The translations under genes and the position numbers were made by a program. Positions 45,495-56,208 of a stretch of 64,000 bases of DNA are shown here, piece after piece. Below the pieces are notes generated by a model. It ran no database searches and had not been told where the DNA came from. It was given only the letters and a program-made list of their open reading frames with translations. Each line of letters begins with the position of its first letter. The first letter of the stretch is position 1. This DNA is from Myxococcales bacterium (GTDB lineage: Bacteria; Myxococcota_A; Polyangia; Haliangiales; Haliangiaceae), in the NCBI GenBank assembly GCA_011526095.1, contig WYBA01000349.1:1-64000 (forward strand). Reading direction: 5' to 3'.

Positions 45495-45513
45495 GCGGCG
45501 GCGATGCCGCCGC
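45495..45513. terminator. Hairpin between convergent lipoprotein genes
   Basis: GCGGCGGC (45495-45502) and GCCGCCGC (45506-45513) form an 8-bp GC stem with a 3-nt loop between the ends of the convergent genes at 45435 and 45523. There is no T run, so it may be a weak or Rho-assisted stop. Confidence 0.4.
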
Positions 45514-45522
45514 CCACTGACG

Positions 45523-46869
45523 CTACGGCGTCGCGTGGCCGACGTGGCCGTGGCCGACGAGGATGTTGAGCGAGTTCAGGCCGCCGTCGCCGGTGAGCTC
45601 GCCGGCGAAGCGGAACGTCCGGGTCTCGATGCGCGTCGGGTTGACGCTCAGGACGGCCTCGATGAACCCCTTCGTGAGCTCGGCGGTGTTGGCACCGATG
45701 AACGCGCACTGGAACGTCGTGTACGTCTCGGTCGCGCCGGCGGCTGGCATGTAGTAGTCCGGCGCGCCGCCAGGGATGGCCTGCGTCGTGGCGCGACCCG
45801 ACACGACGAACGCCTTCAACGTCGTGGTGCTCTGCTCGCCGCAGGAGCCGCCGGAGCACGCGAACTCGGCGAACACGTCTTCAGCCGAGCCGCCCGTCGG
45901 GGCCTCCGTCGGGAACTGGTGCGGGAGGATCCGCGCCGGGACGTAGTCGTCCTCGCCGAACGTGCCGCTGGCGTCGGCCGTATCGAGCGTGAACCCGTCA
46001 CCCTGGACGCTGATCGACTCGGTGATCGCGGGGTAGACGTCGCCCGCGACGGTCGCGACCGTCACGTTGGTGTCCGCGCCGGCAAGAAAGTCGGTGGCGA
46101 TCGCACCGCCCAGATACGGAATCGGACCGGCGCCTACGAGCAGGCTGTGCGTCACTTGCTCAGCGCTCTGCGTCTCGCTGACGGTCGTGCCCTGCGGTAC
46201 GACCAAGCTCGTCTGGCCGACAGCTCCGAGCACCGGGAAGCTCCCGTTGTTCGACGCATTCGTCCATCCACCGGTCGACAAATACATTCCCACCGGGTTG
46301 AAGCCGGAGAAGTCCTCCCCGGTGAAGTTGAACAGCGTCTGCCCGGCGCCAGGCGCCCCCGCCACCACGGAGCCGGTCAGGCCCGTGGCTGCGTCGTAGA
46401 TGCAGCGGTACGCGCCGCCGACGAAGGTGCATCCCCCGGCGGGCACCGGCTTGTGGAAGCCGTTGCCGGACAGCGTCACGGTTCCGATGTCAACAACGGG
46501 GTTCGCCGTGTGCGTCTCGTCGTAGCGGGTCACGATGCAGCCGTCGAGCGGGCTCGTGCCGTAGATGATCTCGCCTCCACCTTGCGTGAGGTCGCTGACG
46601 TCGATCGTGATCGAGCCGCCTTGCAGGCCGCCGATCGCGACGGCGCCCGGCGTGGTCACGTTCACGTCGGCGATCGCGATCGTCCCGGACCGCGTCGCCG
46701 TCGGCATCGCGTCGATCGACGCGTCGGGCTCGCCGCCGTCGTCGTTGACCGCGGCGTCGTGCTCGTGGTCGTGGTCGTCGCCGTCGTCGCCGCAGGCGGC
46801 GCCGAGCAGGGCGAAGGCGCCGGCCGTGGCGAAGGTGTAGGTCAGGCTCTTCCAGGTCCGCATCCGCAT
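45523..46869 (-). CDS. Lipoprotein B2, paralogue of 21851-20499
   Basis: 448 residues from ATG 46869, GGAGGA just upstream. Lipobox LLGAACGD, then a His/Asp-rich stalk (DDGDDHDHEHDAAVNDDGG), which could bind metal. The mature domain starts ATRSGTIAIADVNVT, like SGTITVLEASV in B1, and is beta-rich with three Cys pairs. Same size and same promoter as B1, and likewise convergent with an A-type lipoprotein: the A-B gene pair is duplicated as a unit. Confidence 0.83.
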   Translation of the reverse strand: MRMRTWKSLTYTFATAGAFALLGAACGDDGDDHDHEHDAAVNDDGGEPDASIDAMPTATRSGTIAIADVNVTTPGAVAIGGLQGGSITIDVSDLTQGGGEIIYGTSPLDGCIVTRYDETHTANPVVDIGTVTLSGNGFHKPVPAGGCTFVGGAYRCIYDAATGLTGSVVAGAPGAGQTLFNFTGEDFSGFNPVGMYLSTGGWTNASNNGSFPVLGAVGQTSLVVPQGTTVSETQSAEQVTHSLLVGAGPIPYLGGAIATDFLAGADTNVTVATVAGDVYPAITESISVQGDGFTLDTADASGTFGEDDYVPARILPHQFPTEAPTGGSAEDVFAEFACSGGSCGEQSTTTLKAFVVSGRATTQAIPGGAPDYYMPAAGATETYTTFQCAFIGANTAELTKGFIEAVLSVNPTRIETRTFRFAGELTGDGGLNSLNILVGHGHVGHATP

Positions 46870-46942
46870 CACAGTCCTCCGGGGAATCGTTGAAGCCAGT
46901 GCCGCGGGCTCCCGACGTCCGCTCGCAGCGTTGATCCTCGGC

Positions 46943-46972
46943 ACGGTAGCCCCGACCCGCGAGCGCGAGCAA
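46943..46972 (-). promoter_or_regulatory. Promoter of lipoprotein B2 (TTGCTC-18-TACCGT)
   Basis: Identical boxes and identical 18-bp spacing to the element before lipoprotein B1, with TTCC directly upstream of TTGCTC in both. The transcript would begin roughly 65 nt before the start codon. Confidence 0.65.
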
Positions 46973-47102
46973 GGAAACGGATCACATCCGCGGGGCCTCG
47001 CGATCTCGACGCACCTCGAGCGTCACCGCGCTCACGCCGGCGTCATCCGGTGTGCGGTTCAGTCGCTCGCGAGCGGCCCGCGACGCGTGGTATTCGCGGG
47101 GC

Positions 47103-49823
47103 GTGACCTCCGTCAGTCCCTCGCTCGCGCCGCGCGTGACGCCGCACGGGCACGTCGTGCTCGGCGAGACGACCGCCGACGCCGACGGCCCTGGCGCCGC
47201 CGCCGCCCTCGACCCGGCGCGCGCGGCGGCGATCGCGGCGGCGTTCGCCGACGGCGTCGGCGCCGGCCTGCTCCACCTCGGCGGCGGCGAGGTCGGTACG
47301 GCGCTGCCGCCGGCGCTGCACTACTGGCGGCAGCTCGGCGCGCGGTTCGTCACGGCGGTGTGCACGCATCCCGACGACGCGGACGTGCCGGCGCCGCCCG
47401 ACGACGAGCTCGCGTCCATCGCCGCCGCGGCGCCGGCGATGGACGGCGCGGAGTACGTCTCGGCGGACACGCTGCGCGCGCTGTGGGGAGAGCTCGCCGC
47501 GGCGTTCGCGGCGCGCCGGCGCGCCGCCGGCTCGACGCAGGAGGCGCTGCGCGCGCTGCACCCGGCGTGGAACGTCGTCGGGCGCGTCCACTTCCACCTG
47601 GCCGAGAACCGCCGCGACGAGCAGGCGCCGTTCGCGTTTCTCGCCACGTACACCGGCTCGATCTCGGCGCGCGGCAAGGCGCAGCACCAGCCGCTCGGCG
47701 AGGCGCTGCGCGAGCTCGCCGGCGCCGCGAACAAGGCGAAGCTGCTCGCGCTGCTGTTGCCGGTGCAGCGCGCGGCCGAGCGCTGCGGCTGGCTGCGCGC
47801 GATGGTCGAGGCCGGCGAGATCTATCACCCGCTGCGGTGGTCGGTCGCGGAGGCGACGCAGCTCTTGCGCGACGCGGCGACGCTCGAGCAGGCCGGCGTG
47901 ATCGTGCGGATGCCGGCGAGCTGGACGTCGGGGCGGCCGGCGCGGCCGCGCGTCACCGCGTCGGTCGGCTCGCGGCCGCCGGGCGGCGTCGGCGCCGACG
48001 CGCTGCTCGACTTCCGCGCCGAGCTCACGCTCGACGGCGAGCCGCTCACCGAGGCCGAGGCGCGCGCGCTGCTCGCCGGCACCGGCGGGCTGGCCCTGCT
48101 GCGCGGGCGCTGGGTCGAGGTCGACCCGGAGCGGCTGCGCGAAACGCTCGCGCGGTTCCGCGCGGCCGAGCGCCTCGCCGAGGGCGACGGGCTGTCGTTC
48201 GCCGAGGCGATGCGGCTGCTCGCCGGCGCCGACGTCACCGGCGGCGACCCCGCCGCCGCGCCCGAGGCGCGCGACTGGGCGCAGGTCGTCGCCGGCCCGT
48301 GGCTCGCCCAGGTGCTCGCCGGGCTGCGCACGCCCGCCGGGCTCGCCGCCGTCGATCCCGGCCCGGCGCTGCGCGGCGCGCTGCGGCCGTACCAGCAGGT
48401 CGGCGTGCGCTGGCTGCACCTGCTGTCGCGGCTCGGGCTCGGCGCGTGCCTCGCGGACGACATGGGCCTGGGCAAGACGATCCAGGTGCTGTCGCTGCTG
48501 CTCGTGCACAAGGCCGAGGGCGGCGCGCGCGGGCCGAGCGTGCTCGTCGCGCCGGCGTCGCTGCTCGCCAACTGGGCGGCGGAGCTCGAGCGGTTCGCGC
48601 CCGGGCTCACCGCGCTCGTCGCGCACCCGTCGGCGATGCCGTCGGTCGAGCTCGCGGCGGTGACGCCCGCGCGCCTCGCCGGCGTCGACCTCGTCCTCAC
48701 GACGTACGGCACGCTCGTCCGCGTGCCGTGGCTGACGACGACGCGGTGGCAGCTCGCGATCCTCGACGAGGCGCAGGCGATCAAGAACCCGGCGGCGCGC
48801 CAGACCCGCGCCGCCAAGCAGCTCGACGCGCGCGCGCGGATCGCGCTCACCGGCACGCCGATCGAGAACCGGCTCGGCGATCTGTGGTCGATCTTCGACT
48901 TCGTCAACCCGGGGCTGCTCGGGACGGCGAAGCAGTTCGGCGCGTACACCAAGCGGCTGACGTCCGCGCCCGGCGCATCGTACGCGCCGCTGCGCGAGCT
49001 CGTGCGGCCGTACCTCTTGCGGCGGCTCAAGACCGACCGCGCCGTGATCTCGGACCTGCCGGACAAGGTCGAGGTCACCGCGCACTGCGCGCTGACCAAG
49101 AAGCAGGCCGCGCTCTACCGCCAGGCGGTCGACGACCTCGCGGCGCAGCTCGGCCGCACCGACGGCATCGCGCGGCGCGGCGCCGTGCTGGCGTCGCTGA
49201 TGCGGCTCAAGCAGATCTGCAACCACCCGTCGCAGTGGCTCGGCGACGACGGCTGGCGCGAGGCCGACAGCGGCAAGCTGCAGCGGCTGCGCGAGCTCGC
49301 CGAGGTGATCGCGGCCAAGCAGGAGAAGGTGCTGGTGTTCACCCAGTTCCGCGAGGTGACGGGGCCGCTCGCGGCGTTCCTCGGCGAGGTGTTCGGGCGC
49401 CCGGGGCTGGTGCTGCACGGCGACACCGCGGTGAAGGGCCGCCAGGCGCTCGTGCGCCGGTTCCAGGAGGACGAGGGCGTGCCGTTCTTCGTGCTGTCGC
49501 TCAAGGCCGGCGGCGCGGGCCTCAACCTGACCGCGGCGGCGCACGTCGTGCACTTCGATCGGTGGTGGAACCCCGCGGTCGAGAACCAGGCGACCGATCG
49601 CGCGTTCCGCATCGGCCAGACCCGCAACGTGATGGTCCACAAGTTCGTGTGCCGCGGAACGGTCGAGGACAAGATCGACGCGCTGATCGCGAGCAAGCAG
49701 CAGCTCACGCGCGAGCTGCTCGAGGGCGGCGCCGAGCTGAACCTCACCGAGCTCGACGACGCGGCGCTCCTGCGGCTGGTGTCGCTCGATCTCGGCGCGC
49801 TCGGCGCGACGGGGGAGGCCTGA
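47103..49823 (+). CDS. SNF2/DEAD-like helicase (RapA-like)
   Basis: 906 residues from GTG 47103. The first 400 residues are the bacterial SNF2 N-terminal region; the motor has LADDMGLGKTIQ near 450 (Walker A), LAILDEAQAIKNP near 553 (DEAQ box), LTGTPIENRLGDLWSIF, and the C-terminal helicase motifs VFTQFREV, LSLKAGGAGLNLT and ATDRAFRIGQ. Complete. Pairs of this helicase with a SWIM protein, as here (next gene 3 bp on), are common in bacteria; the role is in chromatin or RNA polymerase remodelling, not known precisely. Confidence 0.94.
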   Translation: MTSVSPSLAPRVTPHGHVVLGETTADADGPGAAAALDPARAAAIAAAFADGVGAGLLHLGGGEVGTALPPALHYWRQLGARFVTAVCTHPDDADVPAPPDDELASIAAAAPAMDGAEYVSADTLRALWGELAAAFAARRRAAGSTQEALRALHPAWNVVGRVHFHLAENRRDEQAPFAFLATYTGSISARGKAQHQPLGEALRELAGAANKAKLLALLLPVQRAAERCGWLRAMVEAGEIYHPLRWSVAEATQLLRDAATLEQAGVIVRMPASWTSGRPARPRVTASVGSRPPGGVGADALLDFRAELTLDGEPLTEAEARALLAGTGGLALLRGRWVEVDPERLRETLARFRAAERLAEGDGLSFAEAMRLLAGADVTGGDPAAAPEARDWAQVVAGPWLAQVLAGLRTPAGLAAVDPGPALRGALRPYQQVGVRWLHLLSRLGLGACLADDMGLGKTIQVLSLLLVHKAEGGARGPSVLVAPASLLANWAAELERFAPGLTALVAHPSAMPSVELAAVTPARLAGVDLVLTTYGTLVRVPWLTTTRWQLAILDEAQAIKNPAARQTRAAKQLDARARIALTGTPIENRLGDLWSIFDFVNPGLLGTAKQFGAYTKRLTSAPGASYAPLRELVRPYLLRRLKTDRAVISDLPDKVEVTAHCALTKKQAALYRQAVDDLAAQLGRTDGIARRGAVLASLMRLKQICNHPSQWLGDDGWREADSGKLQRLRELAEVIAAKQEKVLVFTQFREVTGPLAAFLGEVFGRPGLVLHGDTAVKGRQALVRRFQEDEGVPFFVLSLKAGGAGLNLTAAAHVVHFDRWWNPAVENQATDRAFRIGQTRNVMVHKFVCRGTVEDKIDALIASKQQLTRELLEGGAELNLTELDDAALLRLVSLDLGALGATGEA

Positions 49824-49825
49824 CC

Positions 49826-50659
49826 GTGGAGTGGAAGCCGTACGTGTCCGTCGCCGCGCGCCGCGCCAAGGCCGAGCGCGAGCTCGCGCGGCTGGGGAAG
49901 AAGCAGGGCGCGCGCGCGGCCGCGCCGGTCGTGATCACCGGCCGGACGATCGCGCACACGTTCTGGGGCCAGGCGTGGTGCGACAACCTCGAGCGCTACA
50001 GCGACTACGCCAGCCGGCTGCCGCGCGGCCGCAGCTACGTGCGCAACGGGTCCGTCGTCGACCTGCGGATCGAGCGCGGCGAGGTCGTGGCGCGGGTCAG
50101 CGGCTCGTCGCTGTACACGGTCGAGATCGCGATCGCCGCGGTCCCCGCCGCGCGGTGGCAGGCGCTGCGCACGGCGTGCGCCGGCGAGATCGACTCGCTG
50201 GTCGAGCTGCTGCAGGGCCGGCTGTCCGGCAAGGTGATGGAGCGGCTGTGCGCGCGCGGCGAGGGGCTGTTCCCCGCGCCGGCGGAGATCGAGCTGGCGT
50301 GCACGTGCCCCGACTGGGCGTCGATGTGCAAGCACGTCGCCGCCGCGCTCTACGGCGTCGGCGCGCGCCTCGACGAGGCGCCGGAGCTGCTGTTCACGCT
50401 GCGCGGCGTCGACAGCGCCGAGCTGCTCGCCGGCGCCGCGGCGCCCGCGGCGCTCGCCGGCGGCCCGGTGGCGAGCGGCCGCGTGCTGCAGGGCGAGGAT
50501 CTCGCCGCGCTGTTCGGGCTCGACCTCGCGCCGCCGGTCGCGGAGGCGGCCGCGGCCCCGCGGCGCGCGACTCGCAAGCCGGGCTCGCCGCGCAAGCCGG
50601 CCGCGCAAGGCAAGCCAGCCGCGCGGCGAGGCGCGCCCTCGCCGCGTCGCAAGGCATGA
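49826..50659 (+). CDS. SWIM zinc-finger protein, helicase partner
   Basis: 277 residues from GTG 49826. N-terminal domain with FWGQAWCDNLERYSDYASRL, the typical start of SWIM-helicase partner proteins, then the SWIM zinc finger CTCPDWASMCKHVAAALY (CxCxnCxH) near 155, and a basic Ala/Pro/Lys tail for DNA contact. It starts 3 bp after the helicase stop. Confidence 0.92.
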   Translation: MEWKPYVSVAARRAKAERELARLGKKQGARAAAPVVITGRTIAHTFWGQAWCDNLERYSDYASRLPRGRSYVRNGSVVDLRIERGEVVARVSGSSLYTVEIAIAAVPAARWQALRTACAGEIDSLVELLQGRLSGKVMERLCARGEGLFPAPAEIELACTCPDWASMCKHVAAALYGVGARLDEAPELLFTLRGVDSAELLAGAAAPAALAGGPVASGRVLQGEDLAALFGLDLAPPVAEAAAAPRRATRKPGSPRKPAAQGKPAARRGAPSPRRKA

Positions 50660-51202
50660 CGGCCGTCGCCCTCAGGATTGATCAGATCTCCGGTTCCTCG
50701 AAACGGTTGTGATCTCCAACCGTTCGCCCTGAGCCGTCGGTTGGCGCGCAGCGCCGACCGACGAGTCGAAGGGCCAGCCTTCCTGGGCATGGACACGGCA
50801 GGCTGGTCGTTCGACTGGCCCTCGATGTCGCTCGGGCCGCTCCTAACGAACAGCGCCGCGAAGCACGCGAGATCACGAGCACGAGGTTGCTCCCTTCCGT
50901 TCGCCCCGAGCCGGCGCAAGGCGCGAAGCGCCGAGCGCCGTGTCGAGGGGCCAGCCTGACAGCGCACCCCGCGGGCTGGGATGAGCGCATGGAAGGCCGG
51001 CCCCTCGACACGGGCCTCGCTGGCGCTCGGCCCGGCTCGGGGCGAACGGATCCAGGGAACCTGTTCGTCCAGCGGCGATCTCCGACGACATCGGTGAAAG
51101 GCTCAGGACGAACGGATCTCGGGTCCCGACGAGGTTCCCAGATGTGTTGGATCCTGAGCGTCACCCCGCGCCGTTGAGCCGGGCCCCCGACTCGCGGTAC
51201 GC
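50660..51202. repeat. REP-like nested inverted-repeat region
   Basis: No gene. AACGGTTG (50702-50709) and CAACCGTT (50717-50724) form a hairpin close to the SWIM gene end. CCGTTCGCCCCGAGCCGG at 50897-50914 is perfectly inverted at 51032-51049, and the outer CGTTCGCCCTGAGCC (50721-50735) is echoed inverted at 51100-51114 (GGCTCAGGACGAACG). Units contain GTCGAAGGGC or GTCGAGGGGC on their inner side. The layout is BIME-like and fits mobilisation by a RAYT. Confidence 0.75.
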
Positions 51203-53251
<2,049 letters not shown>

Positions 53252-53295
53252 CGCCGACGTTGAAACCGGGGGCGCCGGCGGTGTACGTCTCCGCC

Positions 53296-56175
53296 GTGGT
53301 AGACGAGCCGAAGCCGAGCGGCGAGCGATCGCTGGAGGTCGCGGCGACGGAGCCGTCGCCGGGGCGGGCGGCGGAGCTGATGGCGGCGGAGACACGGACG
53401 GCGGCGGGCTGCCTGGCGCGGGCCGCGGCCGTGGCGGGGCTACCGGCGAAGGTGGGGCGGTACGTGGTGGTGGGCAAGCTGGGCGAGGGCGGGATGGGGG
53501 TGGTGTATGAGGCGACGGACCCGGAGCTGAAGCGGCGGGTGGCGGTGAAGGTCGTGCGCGGTCGCGGCGTGGCCGGCGTGGGGCAGGGGGCGTTGCTGCG
53601 CGAGGCGCAGGCGATGGCGCAGCTGTCGCATCCGTCGGTGGTGCCGGTGTTCGACGTGGGGACGGTGGACGAGGCGGGCGGCGGGGGCGTGTTCATCGCG
53701 ATGGAGCTGGTGGAGGGCCAGACGCTGCGCGACTGGCTGAAGGCGGCGCGACGGCCGTGGAAGGACGTGGTGACGGCACTCGTGGCGGCCGGGCGCGGGC
53801 TGGCGGCCGCACACGCCGCCGGGATCGTGCACCGCGACTTCAAGCCTGCGAACGTTCTGGTCGGGATGGACGGACGCGTCCGGGTGACGGACTTCGGGCT
53901 CGCGCGCGTCGACGATGCGGTGCTCGGCCCCGACGAGGCGGGCGAGGCGGGCGGCGTCGCCGGATTGACCATGCGCACGGCGGGCATCGCGGGAACGCCC
54001 GGCTACGTGGCGCCCGAGGCGCTCGACGGCGTGATCGACGCGCGCGGCGACCAGTTCGCGTTCTGCGTCTCGCTGTACGAGGCGCTGTACGGCGAGCGGC
54101 CGTTCGCTGCCGCGACCGGCAGCGGCCGCTCGCCGCTGATCGAGCTGGCCGAGGAGGTGCGCCGCGGCGCCGTCAAGCCCGCGCCGCGCGGCGCCCGGGT
54201 GCCCGGCTGGCTGCGGGCGATCGTGGTGCGCGGCCTGTCGCCGGAGCCGGAGCGCCGGTGGCCGACGCTCGCGGCGATGCTCGACGAGATCGAGCGCGTG
54301 CCGCGGCGCCGGCGAGCGCTCGGCGCGACGTTCGTCAGCGCCGCGGTGGTCATTCCGACCGTGGCCTACCTCGCGGCCGCGGAGCCAGCTCGAGCGAAGG
54401 GCGTGGACTGTGGCGCCGCCGGTCGCGTGATCGACAAGCGATGGAACGAGCCGCTGCGCCGCTCCATCCGCGACGCCTTCGCGCTCGTCCCGCCGCACGG
54501 CTCGGGCGAGGCCACGGCGGTCCTGGCGCAGCTCGACGAGTACGCGCGCACCTGGAGCGACACGCGCATCGACACGTGCCGGGCGACGCACGAGCGTGGT
54601 GAGCAGTCCAGCGAGGCGCTCGATCTGCGGACGCGGTGCCTCGATCGCGCGCTCGGCGAGCTGTACACGCTCGGTGTGGTGCTCGCGCGCGGCGGCCCCA
54701 GCGTCGTCGCGAACGCCCGGACGGCCGTGGAGGCGCTGCCGGCGCCCGAGGCGTGCTCGCTCGAGCGCGTCGCCACGGTGCTGCCGATGCCGGACGACCC
54801 GCGCGTCGAGGCGTGCGAGGCGTTCCTGTCAGAGGCGCGCGCGCTGCGCGATCTGGGCGATCATCGCGCCGCGCTCCCCGTGATGGAGCAAGGGCTCGCG
54901 CTGGCGGAGGCGATCGGGCACCCGGCGCTGGTCGCCGATGCGCTGATCCTGCGCGCGAACCTGGTTGGTGGAGGCGATGCCGACGCTGCCATCGCGGACC
55001 TCCAGCGTGCGCTCGAGGCCGGGGTCTCCGCGCGGGACCCGCGGCTCGAGGCGCGTGCGGCGATGGAGCTTCTGAATCGAGTCGCGTCGAAGGGCGTGAA
55101 GGCCGCGATCGAGCCGCTGCTTCCGGTCGTGCGCGCGGCGGTCACACGTGTCGAGGACGACAGTGGCATCCAGGTCCGCTTCGCATCGGTCGAGTCCTAC
55201 GCGCTCCGGCGCATGGGACGCTTCGACGAGGCGTTGACCGCCTGTGAGCAGATCCGTCGACAAGGAGCGTCTCGAGCTCAGGATGCGGATCGCTGCAGGT
55301 GCCAGGCCCTGAACCAGTACAAGCCTGCGGACGCCATCCCTGTGTGCACCCGCGCGCTCGAGGCGATCGAGGCAGAGTTCGGCCCTGGTCATCACGAAAC
55401 CGAGGTGGACCTGAGAGGCCTCGCGCTGGCCCATAACCGCCTTGGCAACTACGAAGAGGCGCTCGCCCTGCGGCGGCGAGTCGTCTCGATCGTCGAGGCC
55501 GTGCGAGGGCCCGGTACCTCGAACTACGCCGAGGCGCTGCACGGCGTGGCGAACGTGCTGAGCAACCTCAATCGGTTCCAGGAAGCGATCGCCTACTACG
55601 AGCGAGCGCTGGTGGCCGCGCGAGCGAGCGGCGCACAGGACGAGGAGGCCCGTGTACTCGCGAACCTATCAGGTGCCCACATGAAGGGTGGGGACGAGCA
55701 TCAGGCCCTTGCCTACGCAGAACAGCAGATCGCGCTCAGCGAGCAACTGCTGGGCGAGGACTCGGTTGCGTTCATGGAGCTGCTCTTCGTGCACGGTCAG
55801 ACCCTCTCCAACGGCGGCCGCCATGCCGATGCGCTGCTGTCGTTCGAGCGCGGTGTGCGGATCGGCGAGCGCGGTGTCGGGCCTCGCTTGATGCTCGGCT
55901 ACCACCTGATGGGCAAGTCGCAGGCTCTCTCCGGGCTGGGGCGCGCGGCGGAGGCGATCGCGCCCGCACGCCGTGCGGTCGAGATCATCGATCGAGAGCA
56001 GATTCCACCCGCGGATCGATGGTCGGTTCACGCCGTGCTGGGGAAGGCCTTGGTGCGCGCTGGCCAGTCGGAGGAAGGGCGGCGCATCCTGCGCAACGCC
56101 TTGAAGGAGCTGCGGGCGATCGGACCGACCGCGCAGCTCAACATCGATGCGATCGAGTCGGTACTGCGGGAATGA
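53296..56175 (+). CDS. Ser/Thr protein kinase with TPR tail, copy 1
   Basis: 959 residues from GTG 53296 (GTG 53281 is an alternative). Kinase domain about 55-335: GEGGMGVVYEA, VAVKVV, HRDFKPAN near 179, DFGLA near 198, GTPGYVAPEAL. A hydrophobic stretch about 345-365 (FVSAAVVIPTVAYLAAA) may cross the membrane, followed by a long TPR-like region (about 500-950) ending in LLGEDSV-type repeats. Its kinase half is nearly identical to copy 2 at DNA level, while the tails differ. Confidence 0.92.
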   Translation: MVDEPKPSGERSLEVAATEPSPGRAAELMAAETRTAAGCLARAAAVAGLPAKVGRYVVVGKLGEGGMGVVYEATDPELKRRVAVKVVRGRGVAGVGQGALLREAQAMAQLSHPSVVPVFDVGTVDEAGGGGVFIAMELVEGQTLRDWLKAARRPWKDVVTALVAAGRGLAAAHAAGIVHRDFKPANVLVGMDGRVRVTDFGLARVDDAVLGPDEAGEAGGVAGLTMRTAGIAGTPGYVAPEALDGVIDARGDQFAFCVSLYEALYGERPFAAATGSGRSPLIELAEEVRRGAVKPAPRGARVPGWLRAIVVRGLSPEPERRWPTLAAMLDEIERVPRRRRALGATFVSAAVVIPTVAYLAAAEPARAKGVDCGAAGRVIDKRWNEPLRRSIRDAFALVPPHGSGEATAVLAQLDEYARTWSDTRIDTCRATHERGEQSSEALDLRTRCLDRALGELYTLGVVLARGGPSVVANARTAVEALPAPEACSLERVATVLPMPDDPRVEACEAFLSEARALRDLGDHRAALPVMEQGLALAEAIGHPALVADALILRANLVGGGDADAAIADLQRALEAGVSARDPRLEARAAMELLNRVASKGVKAAIEPLLPVVRAAVTRVEDDSGIQVRFASVESYALRRMGRFDEALTACEQIRRQGASRAQDADRCRCQALNQYKPADAIPVCTRALEAIEAEFGPGHHETEVDLRGLALAHNRLGNYEEALALRRRVVSIVEAVRGPGTSNYAEALHGVANVLSNLNRFQEAIAYYERALVAARASGAQDEEARVLANLSGAHMKGGDEHQALAYAEQQIALSEQLLGEDSVAFMELLFVHGQTLSNGGRHADALLSFERGVRIGERGVGPRLMLGYHLMGKSQALSGLGRAAEAIAPARRAVEIIDREQIPPADRWSVHAVLGKALVRAGQSEEGRRILRNALKELRAIGPTAQLNIDAIESVLRE

Positions 56176-56208
56176 GCGTCCACGTAACCATGCCGCGACG
56201 GTGCGCTC

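Noticed and set aside
46931-49825. A long upstream extension of the SWIM-protein frame
   Set aside because: It runs through the helicase gene in another frame and is Ala/Arg-rich; the SWIM protein has a normal start at 49826.
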